Below, one piece after another: positions 1 to 7,326 of a DNA stretch of 9,992 nt; position 1 is the stretch's first letter, and each line of letters starts with the position of its first letter. Below the pieces are notes generated by a model that was given only the letters and a program-made list of their open reading frames with translations, did no database searches and was not told the origin of the DNA. Both the position numbers and the translations under genes were made by a program. Origin of the DNA: Candidatus Zhuqueibacterota bacterium 4484_188 (GTDB lineage: Bacteria > Calditrichota > Calditrichia > RBG-13-44-9); contig MVCZ01000005.1 in the NCBI GenBank assembly GCA_002049825.1, forward strand, positions 1-9,992, in the 5' to 3' direction.

Positions 1-285
1 AATGACTTCGCAAATCCCCCCGCACTTTTTCGCTTTACCCCCATTTGCGAAAAATAGCCTTTTTTGCCCTTTTTAGCCATCTTTGTAACTACCTGTTATT
101 TTAGACGGTTACAAAAACCAGATTTTCTCCCTTTTTTCTATTTTTCGCAAACCGATCAGCAATATGCCCCAAAAGGGACATTTGCGAACTTTAGCATACC
201 TTGGTTTTTACCCCAAAATCGAACTTAATTAGCATAATAACAGACTATTAGCCTCCATTTGCTATTTTTCGCAAATCTCCACTCT
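1..285. repeat. Cluster of TTCGCAAA palindromic repeats downstream of RT-cas1
   Basis: No gene is visible here. The octamer TTCGCAAA or its reverse complement TTTGCGAA occurs five times in alternating orientation: 7-14 (+), 44-51 (-), 144-151 (+), 181-188 (-) and 269-275 (+, first base at 268). The first two and the next two form inverted pairs with nearly the same spacing (about 37 bp between starts). A longer unit, CTATTTTTCGCAAAT, is at 262-276; its exact reverse complement is at 43-57 and a 14-base version at about 138-151. A further 8-bp inverted repeat, TTTGTAAC at 82-89 with GTTACAAA at 108-115, lies between the pairs. The sequence shows dispersed stem-loop units. Function is unknown: transcript 3' end structures, protein-binding sites or remnants of a palindromic mobile repeat all fit. 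Confidence 0.6.
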
Positions 286-2625
286 CTACCATTTCGCTAA
301 AAACGGCTGGTAAGAGGGAATTTCATCCTTCAAATATTTTCCAATTCGTCGGCATTGATATAGAATAACTTCCTGTATGGTTCTTTCCCGCCCGCCAAAT
401 CTTACCGGGGTATTAAACCTTTCAAAAATGTTTTCCACCAGTTTATTCCTGCTCTCGCGGCTCAGACGTCCGTTGGAAAGATGGAACTTCTCACCACGGT
501 TTAACATGCTGATTACCACACGGTCTACCACCTGACTGCGAAACTCTTCCACGACATCGAAAACCAACGTGGGTTTCTGGTATTGAGGCGCATGTAAAAA
601 ACTGATTTGCACATTTAAACCTGCTAACATTAACGCGCCCCATACGCGGGAATATAATATTCCATAACCATAATTTAAAAGAACATTTACCAAATCCCGG
701 GCTTCCCGGTGTTGGCGTCCTTCAAATTCGGTACGTTTTCGTAAAATATATTTTACCACACTCCAGTAAGCACCCGCCGCCCTTCCTTCAATTCCAAATA
801 AATGGCCACGCTTTGATTTTATTTTACCCTTTTCCCGAATCTTTTCCAACTCTTGCAAATAAGAATCTATCAGACGACTCTCCTTATTAAACAATTTCCT
901 GAAAGAATCATCTTTCCCTTTTCGGTATTTACTGTAATATTTGATCAAACTCAATTGGTTGCGAATTTTGCCTTCTACAAAAGCTTTTGCCAAATGTACG
1001 GCTTTCCCGTTATCCTCCGCCTGTACCTGGTATACCCCATAATGCCAGGCAGGTTGTTCGGGTGCCGCCAGACGGGCAAATGGTCTGCCGGTGTAATCCA
1101 GGTAATCAATTGGAATATTGTTTTTGGCACACAAATATACCGCGGCAGAGGAAACGGAAACCGAACTGTTCAATACCAATATGTGTTTAATTTTTGACAC
1201 GGCATACTCTTTTGTTTTATGACCCGGCTGTTTTACTACCAACCGTTTACTGTGTTTACCCAAAAAGATGCCGTAATTACTTAAGACCAGGTCGTATTGC
1301 GAAGCAAACCGGCGCTGGTATTTTCGCACCTTTATTTTAACCTGGCGTTTAATTTTTCCCTCGTTAAGGGGTTTTCCGGCTTTTCTTTCCCGGTTATCCT
1401 TTTTCCCTTCCGTTTCAGCATTGCTCCCCAGGCGTGATAGTTTTAATTTTTCTCCTTTTCGTACCTGGTTAAAAAGCTTTTTGCGCTCTGTTTTTTCTAA
1501 ATCGATTAATAATTTAAGCCGGTTTAAATGGTGTTGCAGGTATGTTTTTTCGGGAATCCGGCCCTCTTCGGATAAACGATGTATGGTGTACGCCAATTTG
1601 TGGAAAATTTTATTTTGTAACCGGAGAAATTCTTTTTGGCTATCGCATTCGCCATAATAATACTGCCAGCCTCTAATGGCTTCATTCAGATTCGAAATCA
1701 ATTCTCCGAAAGAAATTTTAAGTGCCTTCCCAAATATTATCTCGACTTTGTTTAAAGCTTTTTCAAATTTCTGCGGATCGATGAGTTTTTTTTGCGGAAA
1801 AAATTGAATACCTAAAAAGGTGAAGCCCTTTTGTAAATGATATACCGCCGGTTCAATTTTATTAAGCTTGAGATGGAGTCTGCTTGATAGATAGTTACTG
1901 GCAAATTGATAGTGTTCCGCAGCCTTGTTCTTTTCTTTTTCCAGGATGATAAAATCGTCGGCATACCGAACATAATGCGCTTTTCTGCCCAGCATTTCCC
2001 GGTCGAAGGAATGCAGATATATATTAGACAAAAGCGGAGAAATGACCCCACCTTGGGGTACTCCTTCCCGGTTCTCGATGTACCGATCGCCCAGGAATGA
2101 TCCTATCTTTATCCACAATTGAATGAGTTCAATGAAATACGCATTGTTGATTTTCTCTTTCAGTTTTTGCAATAGGAGGTCGTGACAAATAGTATCGAAA
2201 AAGTTGTCAATATCGCATGAAGTCACCCAATGCATTTTTTGTGATAAAAACATTTGCACCCGGTGGATTGCCTGCCGGTGTCCCCGACCGGGGCGGTAAG
2301 CAAAACTGCATTCCAGAAATTGCGGCTCGAACAACGGTTCAATAGCTTCCTTTACCGCCATTTGAACGATTTTGTCTTCAATGGTTCCCAGGCAGATGGG
2401 ACGGCGGCTGCCGTCCGGTTTTAGGATGTTAATCCGTTTACCCGGTACCGGCGAATAATTATGTTGTTCCAGTTTTTTAGATAATGCCCTGATTCTTTTA
2501 CCGATATGCCGGGAATAATCTTCGACCGAGCGATTGTCTAATCCACCGCACGCCTTTTTCTGTTTAATTTTGATCCAGAAAGAGAAAAGCTTTTCGTAAC
2601 CGTACCATGCTGTCATATTATTCAT
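286..2625 (-). CDS. cas1: Reverse transcriptase-Cas1 fusion (RT-Cas1) adaptation protein
   Basis: This 779-aa protein joins a group II intron-type reverse transcriptase (about residues 60-345) to a CRISPR integrase Cas1 (about 440-779). RT motifs are clear: motif A DIDNFFD at 138-144, motif B GVPQGGVISPLLSN at 188-201, catalytic YADD at 221-224, and a maturase-like thumb with RGWQYYYG at 318-325. A basic linker (about 375-440) follows. Cas1 residues are intact: Glu613 in GIEGR, His678 in FLHAP, and Asp690 with Glu693/694 in FDVVEEF. In this family Cas1 with Cas2 inserts spacers, and the RT lets them come from RNA. There is no N-terminal Cas6 domain, unlike the Marinomonas-type fusion. The ATG overlaps the end of the PIN gene by 8 bp, implying translational coupling; a second ATG three codons on is an alternative start. 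It is the last gene of its run. The assignment is secure; use of RNA is inferred from the family. Confidence 0.96.
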   Translation of the reverse strand: MNNMTAWYGYEKLFSFWIKIKQKKACGGLDNRSVEDYSRHIGKRIRALSKKLEQHNYSPVPGKRINILKPDGSRRPICLGTIEDKIVQMAVKEAIEPLFEPQFLECSFAYRPGRGHRQAIHRVQMFLSQKMHWVTSCDIDNFFDTICHDLLLQKLKEKINNAYFIELIQLWIKIGSFLGDRYIENREGVPQGGVISPLLSNIYLHSFDREMLGRKAHYVRYADDFIILEKEKNKAAEHYQFASNYLSSRLHLKLNKIEPAVYHLQKGFTFLGIQFFPQKKLIDPQKFEKALNKVEIIFGKALKISFGELISNLNEAIRGWQYYYGECDSQKEFLRLQNKIFHKLAYTIHRLSEEGRIPEKTYLQHHLNRLKLLIDLEKTERKKLFNQVRKGEKLKLSRLGSNAETEGKKDNRERKAGKPLNEGKIKRQVKIKVRKYQRRFASQYDLVLSNYGIFLGKHSKRLVVKQPGHKTKEYAVSKIKHILVLNSSVSVSSAAVYLCAKNNIPIDYLDYTGRPFARLAAPEQPAWHYGVYQVQAEDNGKAVHLAKAFVEGKIRNQLSLIKYYSKYRKGKDDSFRKLFNKESRLIDSYLQELEKIREKGKIKSKRGHLFGIEGRAAGAYWSVVKYILRKRTEFEGRQHREARDLVNVLLNYGYGILYSRVWGALMLAGLNVQISFLHAPQYQKPTLVFDVVEEFRSQVVDRVVISMLNRGEKFHLSNGRLSRESRNKLVENIFERFNTPVRFGGRERTIQEVILYQCRRIGKYLKDEIPSYQPFLAKW

Positions 2626-3712
2626 ATTCCCATTTTAATTCCCGGAGCTTTACCAATTGGATGAATAGTTTTTCGGCAACGGTTTGAGTGGTATCAAAAT
2701 GTAAAATAAGGTTTTCTTTTTTCCAGTCACCGGGCTTTTTACCGCTCCAGATTCCCAACAAAATCATTTTCGATAGTTGGGTTTCCACCCGGATCATTCC
2801 GAAATGAACTGCCATACAATAGAAAAATTGCGAAAGTTGATACCAATCTTTTGTTAGCAGCGGGCTATCCGGCAGTGCCGGAGTTTCCAATAAAAACGGG
2901 TGAATGCCTACAATTCCTTCTGCACGGGCAATAAAATCGCTGTCGCGACTGAGTAGAAAAACATTTAAATTCCGATCCTCTGCTGCCTTTTGGTAGTTCA
3001 AAATAATATTTTGATCACCGTTCTCCTGTAATTCGTCTTCGTCCAGGGTTGGCAGCATGATAACCCATTGCAGCCGGTGCACTTTCTCAAATTCTAAATA
3101 TCCGAGTCGTCGTTTACGTTCATTCAAACAATTCTGGTTGAAAAACTTTGTATAATAATTGTGAAAAACGGGATGTACACAGGCTTTTTTCAACTGAGAA
3201 AGATACCCCTGTTTATATTTGCACCTGGTAAAATCCAATTCGCCTTTTATATATGGCGATATGGAGAACCCGGTTTTATTCTGCGGTAAAGTTTCAAGCC
3301 AGGCATGTTGTGTGGAATAAAAACGATCTCGCATCAAATTAGTGTCCAGTGCCATATAAACCGGTCGTTCTCCTTTTATATAATCCCATTGACAGGCACG
3401 GTGAAGTTCGGCTAATAACTCGGTCAGGTTGCTATATTCTAGTATTCCGGACTGAATGATCACCTCTTTAACCGAAGAAAAATCCGGAATTTCCTGGAAT
3501 GCCCTTAAAAAACGGTACTGTTCTATTTCTTTATTATATTCATGCTGTTTATAGTTCAGTTTAATTTGAGCCCTGTTTTGCTGTACGGCGATCTCAAACA
3601 GCGGGTATTTTAAATAGGGAACAAGTATTTTGACCTGTTTTATTTTATTCCTATAGATAGAATTAAAAATGGTAAATAAATCCCACCGGGATACGGTTAA
3701 TTCAGCTTTCAT
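2618..3712 (-). CDS. PIN-family nuclease encoded between CARF gene and RT-cas1
   Basis: A 364-aa protein whose central and C-terminal part looks like a PIN nuclease fold. Four acidic positions match the family pattern: Asp123 in ALDTN after a hydrophobic strand, Glu158 in YIKGELD, Asp233 in GDQNIILNY, and Asp257/Asp259 in LLSRDSDF. PIN domains cut RNA, more rarely DNA, with metals held by these residues, so the enzyme is probably active. The N-terminal 110 residues and the C-terminal 80 are not recognised. I chose the ATG at 3712 because AAGGAG sits 8 nt upstream; an earlier in-frame start at 3751 would overlap the preceding gene and has no such site. The gene follows the CARF gene by 16 nt and overlaps RT-cas1 by 8 bp, so all three should be co-translated. 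PIN domains fused to CARF are known type III effectors; here they appear to be separate chains. The exact subfamily is unknown. Confidence 0.8.
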   Translation of the reverse strand: MKAELTVSRWDLFTIFNSIYRNKIKQVKILVPYLKYPLFEIAVQQNRAQIKLNYKQHEYNKEIEQYRFLRAFQEIPDFSSVKEVIIQSGILEYSNLTELLAELHRACQWDYIKGERPVYMALDTNLMRDRFYSTQHAWLETLPQNKTGFSISPYIKGELDFTRCKYKQGYLSQLKKACVHPVFHNYYTKFFNQNCLNERKRRLGYLEFEKVHRLQWVIMLPTLDEDELQENGDQNIILNYQKAAEDRNLNVFLLSRDSDFIARAEGIVGIHPFLLETPALPDSPLLTKDWYQLSQFFYCMAVHFGMIRVETQLSKMILLGIWSGKKPGDWKKENLILHFDTTQTVAEKLFIQLVKLRELKWEYE

Positions 3713-3728
3713 TTTTAGCACTCCTTTT

Positions 3729-4196
3729 TTATTTTTCCAAGAGATCGACAATTTGACTCAGACCCGGGGGGAGGGCAGTATATGGAAATTTCAGAAACTG
3801 TTCCGAATGCAAAAAATTGTAGTAGACATGATCCACAGAACCGCTGAATAATTCTCCCATCAGTAAGAGTAGTGCCGAATGTGCTTTGCGCCCACTGGTC
3901 ATATCGATGACCACCTTGTTATCCGAGCGGTACAAAACTTCCTTTACTATCTTTCGGAAATGTCCGATTTCTTGTTGCTGAATAAAATTAACGTTCAATT
4001 CCGGCACTTTTTTCTGGTGATATCTCAATAGAATTGCCGACCGCTCCCGGAACCATTTTAATTGCCTTTTATGAACCGGATCGCAAAAAACAGTCATTTC
4101 CCCGATTCGTTCTTGAGGAAACGTTTCTAAAAAATACCACAGCGTATTAAGCGCGGCAATCGGTTTACGGTAAATAATAGTTATCCAATGGTACAT
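3729..4196 (-). CDS. Small stand-alone CARF-like sensor protein
   Basis: A 155-aa protein made almost wholly of one CARF-like Rossmann domain. The N-terminus begins with a hydrophobic strand (HWITIIYR) and a helix, followed by MTVFCDP at about 34-40 as a second strand. The diagnostic signature is VVIDMTSGRKAHSALLLL at 95-112, matching the CARF pattern D-x-T-x-G-x-K followed by a small-residue helix, with Asp98, Thr100, Gly102 and Lys104. CARF domains bind cyclic oligoadenylates made by activated Cas10. No effector domain is attached, so the output is either the PIN nuclease encoded 16 nt downstream or degradation of the signal, since some CARF-only proteins are ring nucleases. The start ATG has GGAGGAG just upstream. 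The gene lies 208 bp after cas2 on the same strand. The fold is fairly certain; ligand and partner are inferred. Confidence 0.75.
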   Translation of the reverse strand: MYHWITIIYRKPIAALNTLWYFLETFPQERIGEMTVFCDPVHKRQLKWFRERSAILLRYHQKKVPELNVNFIQQQEIGHFRKIVKEVLYRSDNKVVIDMTSGRKAHSALLLLMGELFSGSVDHVYYNFLHSEQFLKFPYTALPPGLSQIVDLLEK

Positions 4197-4404
4197 AATC
4201 TCCTCCGGTAAATTAGGGTAAGATTTTTAAACTCCGGGAATATGTTCAAACAGGAACCCGGAATGACAATTGACTAAGTTTCCAAGAATTTATGTAACAA
4301 TTTGTTCATGTTTTAATGTGGAAAAAAGGAACTCTGCAATCGCTCAAATCAGCAGAATTTGTCCAACTGTTCAAACGCAGAAAAGCTTAAACTCCAATAT
4401 GGTA
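4197..4404 (-). other. Spacer between cas2 and CARF gene with weak hairpin
   Basis: A 208-bp gap on the coding strand between the cas2 stop and the CARF gene start. It contains a 6-bp inverted repeat, TCCGGG at 4233-4238 with CCCGGA at 4257-4262, which could form a hairpin about 40 nt before the ribosome binding site of the CARF gene. No T-run follows it, so a terminator is not supported. I see no reading frame or clear promoter. The length suggests the CARF-PIN-RT-cas1 run may have its own promoter or a regulated leader. Confidence 0.3.
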
Positions 4405-4683
4405 TTACACAATTCTTACCGCTTTTTCTCTCGAAGGTGTTAAATCCATCCCGTGGACAATGGTTTTACCCGCACACTCCGGACATAATGTGTAGAAGCG
4501 AACACTATCGCTATTACCCGGCAGTTTGCTCATTTTTTTACGTAATGATGAAAATTTTTGGGGAATGATTTCACCTTCAAACACACTTTTCTGGACACGC
4601 TGCAAACCGGCATCTAATAATACCCGGCTTATTCGATTACGCTGTCTATCGTCCTCGATGTCGTAACAAATGACCACATACAT
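4405..4683 (-). CDS. cas2: CRISPR-associated endoribonuclease/adaptation protein Cas2
   Basis: A 92-aa protein of typical Cas2 length. It begins MYVVICYDIEDD, the standard first strand with the conserved Asp8, followed by the helix RQRNRISRVLLDAG, then RVQKSVFEGEI at about 29-39 and SVRFYTLCPEC at 60-70, which is the classic Cas2 order. Cys67 and Cys70 form a CxxC seen in many Cas2 proteins. Cas2 dimers bridge two Cas1 dimers in the spacer-integration complex; here the partner should be the RT-Cas1 fusion downstream. I chose the ATG at 4683, which gives the canonical N-terminus; an in-frame TTG three codons upstream lacks a ribosome binding site. A weak GGA lies 9-10 nt before the ATG. Separation of cas2 from RT-cas1 by a CARF and a PIN gene is unusual, since the two are normally adjacent. 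Confidence 0.95.
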   Translation of the reverse strand: MYVVICYDIEDDRQRNRISRVLLDAGLQRVQKSVFEGEIIPQKFSSLRKKMSKLPGNSDSVRFYTLCPECAGKTIVHGMDLTPSREKAVRIV

Positions 4684-4924
4684 TTTTTGCAATCCGAAGG
4701 ATTTATTTTTTCTTGTTTATTTTGTTTCAATCGGCAAACCAGGCTTCAGCGATCCATGGTCTTTTTTATCCCTGATTATTGCACAAAAGCGAGGAAACGA
4801 TCGACATTTAAAGCAAAAAATCAGGAATCGATATAAAGCAAATACTACCAATTATATTCAAAAATAATTACTACATTGAGAAGGGTTTTAGATCCGACAC
4901 CGGTTCGGAACGCACATTTTTCTA
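4684..4924 (-). other. Intergenic leader upstream of cas2 with inverted repeats
   Basis: This 241-bp AT-rich stretch separates the lipoprotein gene from cas2. Just after the lipoprotein stop is a small palindrome, TCCGA at 4893-4897 with TCGGA at 4905-4909 and ACCGGT nested inside; it could be a weak transcript end but has no T-tract. Further on, CCTGATT at 4771-4777 pairs with AATCAGG at 4819-4825, reinforced by TTGC at 4779-4782 with GCAA at 4813-4816, giving an 11-bp interrupted stem in the cas2 untranslated region. A TATAAT-like box is on the minus strand at 4851-4856 but lacks a good -35 partner. A promoter for the adaptation run is likely here, but I cannot place it with confidence. Confidence 0.35.
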
Positions 4925-5698
4925 TTAGTTTTCTTTAAATATTAGATTCAAATCCCGTTCATATTGGTAACAAACCAAATTGGCGCCTGCTTTCCGGAAA
5001 TACTGCTCCCAGAACTTCTTTATTTTAAGGTAATGATCTTTGCTAATATGGTGAGCAGGATAAACCCTGAAGATAAAAACTTCGGTATTTTTTAAATTAG
5101 CAATAGCATGCTCATTTTCCCATTTTTGTAGAAGAGAAAAATCAGGCGCTTTTCTTTCAAAATTCCATTTATGAGGAGCCACATCCTGCATATCGCTTAA
5201 AATAATTATTTTTTGTTTTTTCGCCTTAACCCTTTGTAAATGATTCTGTAAGTGTTGAAACAAACCTTCCAAATCGGTTGCCCGGTTGTAACCACGCTTT
5301 ATAGAATACTGAAGTCCTTTTTTCCATCCGGAAGTAAACTTTTTTAAAGCATCATTTCGATTATTTTTCAGGATTCCTTCGGCAGGTCCAACTTCTTTTG
5401 GCATTTCACATTCGAATATTTTTTCCTGGCGGATGAAAGCCATTTTATGTATGGGATAAATATGGAGCAAATCACCGGCACCCAAATGATTAATTATATT
5501 TGCTACGAAAGCAGAATCTTGTTCTAACTCCTGCTCTAACCCATCAGCTAAGGTAATGTCGACACAGACATCAATATGATTTTTTGTTCCGGTTTTAATC
5601 CCGAAAAATTCCTTGACTATATCACAGCCGGATATAGAAAATAGAAACATCGAGACCAATCCGAAAACGAAGAATGATTTTAGTAGCATCCATTTCAT
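4925..5698 (-). CDS. Lipoprotein with von Willebrand factor A-like domain
   Basis: A 257-aa protein with a lipoprotein signal peptide: a hydrophobic helix (residues about 5-20) ending in the lipobox SISGC with Cys25. Asp follows the cysteine, which in Gram-negative Lol systems favours inner-membrane retention. The mature part looks like a VWA fold: a first strand IDVCVDIT with Asp47 and Thr49 (a degenerate DxSxS metal site), TDLEGLFQHL at about 141-150 with a possible metal-binding Thr, and the strand IIILSDMQD at 165-173 with Asp169. VWA domains usually mediate metal-dependent protein binding. The ATG at 5698 is preceded by AGGAG at 10 nt; a TTG at 5701 has better spacing (7 nt) and is possible. 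It follows the 306-aa membrane gene by 19 bp, so the two probably work together. I know no named CRISPR family with this make-up. Confidence 0.75.
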   Translation of the reverse strand: MKWMLLKSFFVFGLVSMFLFSISGCDIVKEFFGIKTGTKNHIDVCVDITLADGLEQELEQDSAFVANIINHLGAGDLLHIYPIHKMAFIRQEKIFECEMPKEVGPAEGILKNNRNDALKKFTSGWKKGLQYSIKRGYNRATDLEGLFQHLQNHLQRVKAKKQKIIILSDMQDVAPHKWNFERKAPDFSLLQKWENEHAIANLKNTEVFIFRVYPAHHISKDHYLKIKKFWEQYFRKAGANLVCYQYERDLNLIFKEN

Positions 5699-5717
5699 CA
5701 AATTATTGCTCCTGTTC

Positions 5718-6638
5718 TTAGGGTTTGTTTTTTCGCCGGAAGGTTACAATATTCCAGAATTTTTCCCTTCTCAGTCGCCGGGAAAATCCTTTCTGAAATC
5801 CGGCTTCGTAGGAGGTTCTCCGTAATTCGATAATTCTATCAAACTCATCATCCAGCCCGGCTAATTGTTCTTTTACATCTTCAAAGGCAGTTTCCAGATC
5901 GTTTAACTTTTTCTCAATTCTTTCTTTCTTTTTCAGAGCTTTAATGATGGGCGAAATTCTAATATCAATTTTTTCACGTCTGGCGAGAAAAAGGCCAAGA
6001 ATAATGGTCAATCCGATAACAATTCCGACAAAAGCTATTTTAATAGCCAACGGGTTAATGTCTTTAATAAACGAGACGGTCATATCTGCCCGGACAATTG
6101 CCAAGACCGACAAAACAATAATCATGGCAACCTGGGCAATAACAAAAGCAAAAATAACGAACAGATTACTTTCGCCTTTTTTCCTTTTCTCCAGGGAATC
6201 AACCAGACCTTTCAGAGCCAGTGCCGACAGTGCCGGGTAGGCAATGGCATAAATAGTAGCTTCGAACTGGGAGATGCCCAGCGCATATCGTAAGGAACCG
6301 GCAGTAAAAAGAACCTCGCCAATCAAAAATACAAAAATTTCAAAGCTGAGCAACCGGCGTTCTTTCTTGCCGCGGTTAATTTCGATTTCGCTGACTTCAC
6401 CCTGGGATTTCAAATCCTGCACCGTTTCTTGCCAGTCTTCTTTCAGGGAGGTAATATCCTGTTCATATTCAGTGTGTGCTTTTTCCAGCTCATCTTTTTT
6501 CAGGTCTTTGGTTCTTTCTTCCTCGGCAGTTATTTGATCGAGGTCTGCGTCGTGGGTACGAGGATTTCTCCGACCGGCTTTTTTTCCATTCTTATAATCT
6601 GTCGGACTTACGGCTATTTTACGTCTGTTGCTCATCAT
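5718..6638 (-). CDS. Four-helix membrane protein with charged coiled coils
   Basis: A 306-aa protein not recognised as a named family. The N-terminal 95 residues are very charged, with a basic start (KNGKKAGRRNP) and a predicted coiled coil at about 35-85 rich in Glu, Lys and Asp. Four membrane helices follow at about 97-118, 126-146, 158-182 and 198-219. A second charged helical region (about 230-275, KKKERIEKKLNDLE onward) leads to a strongly basic tail ending RRKNKP. With an even number of helices both ends should be on the same side; the basic ends suggest the cytoplasm. The start has AGGTG close to two tandem ATGs at 6638 and 6635. It sits 67 bp after the 109-aa membrane gene and 19 bp before the VWA lipoprotein. 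A scaffold or channel in a membrane complex is conceivable, but function is unknown. Confidence 0.8.
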   Translation of the reverse strand: MMSNRRKIAVSPTDYKNGKKAGRRNPRTHDADLDQITAEEERTKDLKKDELEKAHTEYEQDITSLKEDWQETVQDLKSQGEVSEIEINRGKKERRLLSFEIFVFLIGEVLFTAGSLRYALGISQFEATIYAIAYPALSALALKGLVDSLEKRKKGESNLFVIFAFVIAQVAMIIVLSVLAIVRADMTVSFIKDINPLAIKIAFVGIVIGLTIILGLFLARREKIDIRISPIIKALKKKERIEKKLNDLETAFEDVKEQLAGLDDEFDRIIELRRTSYEAGFQKGFSRRLRREKFWNIVTFRRKNKP

Positions 6639-6705
6639 TTCACCTTTATTATCTATGCTTGGACAATTTGTTTCAGATTAATCTCAGTGCGGGTTTCCCG
6701 CCCCC

Positions 6706-7035
6706 TTATTCCCGGGAAAGGGGAAGAAATCGCAACAGAAATTTTGCCAGTAAAAAATACACGAATCCGAAAATAACAAAGAATACCATTAGTTTTTGGG
6801 AAAGAACCGGCTCGGTATAATAACTGTCTAAAAAAAAGAAAAAAAGAGCGAAAACAGAAAAAATCAATTTTATAACCGGAAAGTTAATTGCCAGCCCAAT
6901 CAAGGCGGCAGCTAATACTATTCCCAAAAATTCACCCGATACTAAATCCGGTTTAATCCCGTATTTCCAGATGAATTTTAAGATAACTAAGACCGAGACG
7001 GTTTCGATAAAGATCGTGCTGAGATGTTTTTTCAT
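6706..7035 (-). CDS. Small four-helix membrane protein, unknown function
   Basis: A 109-aa, very hydrophobic protein with about four membrane helices (roughly residues 5-23, 35-52, 54-70 and 80-102) and short loops, including a small extramembrane turn SYYTEPVLSQ before the last helix. There is no recognisable catalytic motif. The ATG at 7035 has AAGGGAAGA about 7 nt upstream, a good ribosome binding site. It is the first gene of a three-gene run with the 306-aa membrane protein and the VWA lipoprotein, after a 291-bp gap from the CARF membrane protein. A short hairpin, GCGGG with CCCGC at 6689-6701, lies just after its stop codon. Holin-like or channel-like roles would fit the shape, but nothing in the sequence proves it. 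Confidence 0.75.
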   Translation of the reverse strand: MKKHLSTIFIETVSVLVILKFIWKYGIKPDLVSGEFLGIVLAAALIGLAINFPVIKLIFSVFALFFFFLDSYYTEPVLSQKLMVFFVIFGFVYFLLAKFLLRFLPLSRE

Positions 7036-7326
7036 AGTATAATCTTCCCTTCGGCTTCAATTTGAGCCGACCTATGAAAACCTGAATATCATATAATACA
7101 TCCTGGCAAACCATTAGCTAATAAAAAATAAGGGTACCGCAGCACTAAAGGTTAAAACAATTCACACAAAACCCTGTAATTATAAAATAACGAAAAAAAT
7201 GATTAAAAATCAACTTTCAATCAAATTTTATGACAAAGGTCGAATACATGATAAAATTTATGGGGTAACGCGAAACTTTTTCGGTTATCAAATGTCGTGA
7301 AAAGAATAAACCCATAAATAAAAAAT
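7036..7326 (-). other. Intergenic region with hairpins and promoter-like box
   Basis: A 291-bp AT-rich gap without a gene. Just past the CARF gene stop are two nested inverted repeats: ATTTATGGG at 7256-7264 with CCCATAAAT at 7311-7319, and inside it TAAC-G-CGAAA (7266-7275) with TTTCGGTTA (7279-7287), a 9-bp stem with one bulged G and a 3-nt loop. Nearer the 109-aa gene, TCGGCT at 7051-7056 pairs with AGCCGA at 7065-7070 within the 5' untranslated region. No hairpin is followed by a clear T-run in the reading direction, so termination is uncertain. The region plausibly separates two transcripts. Confidence 0.45.
7179..7207 (-). promoter_or_regulatory. Candidate promoter for the three-gene membrane operon
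   Basis: On the minus strand a perfect TATAAT (-10) lies at 7184-7179, preceded at 17 nt by TTTAAT (7207-7202), a poor -35 with three of six consensus bases. It would start transcription about 135 nt before the 109-aa gene. The whole stretch is AT-rich, so chance matches are expected; the call rests mainly on the exact -10 and the spacing. Confidence 0.28.

Noticed and set aside
853..1197. Plus-strand frame of 114 codons inside RT-cas1
   Set aside because: It is antisense to the well-supported RT-Cas1 coding sequence, has no family resemblance and no supporting context.
286..2625. RT domain as part of a mobile group II intron
   Set aside because: The RT continues in frame into a full Cas1 with intact catalytic residues, and I see no intron domain V-like structure around the gene.
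3713..3751. Longer PIN protein starting at 3751
   Set aside because: The extension overlaps the end of the CARF gene, while AAGGAG is ideally placed for the ATG at 3712.
6274..6820. Overlapping plus-strand frames opposite the two membrane-protein genes
   Set aside because: They are complementary-strand shadows of hydrophobic coding sequence, rich in Phe and Ser, and mutually overlapping.
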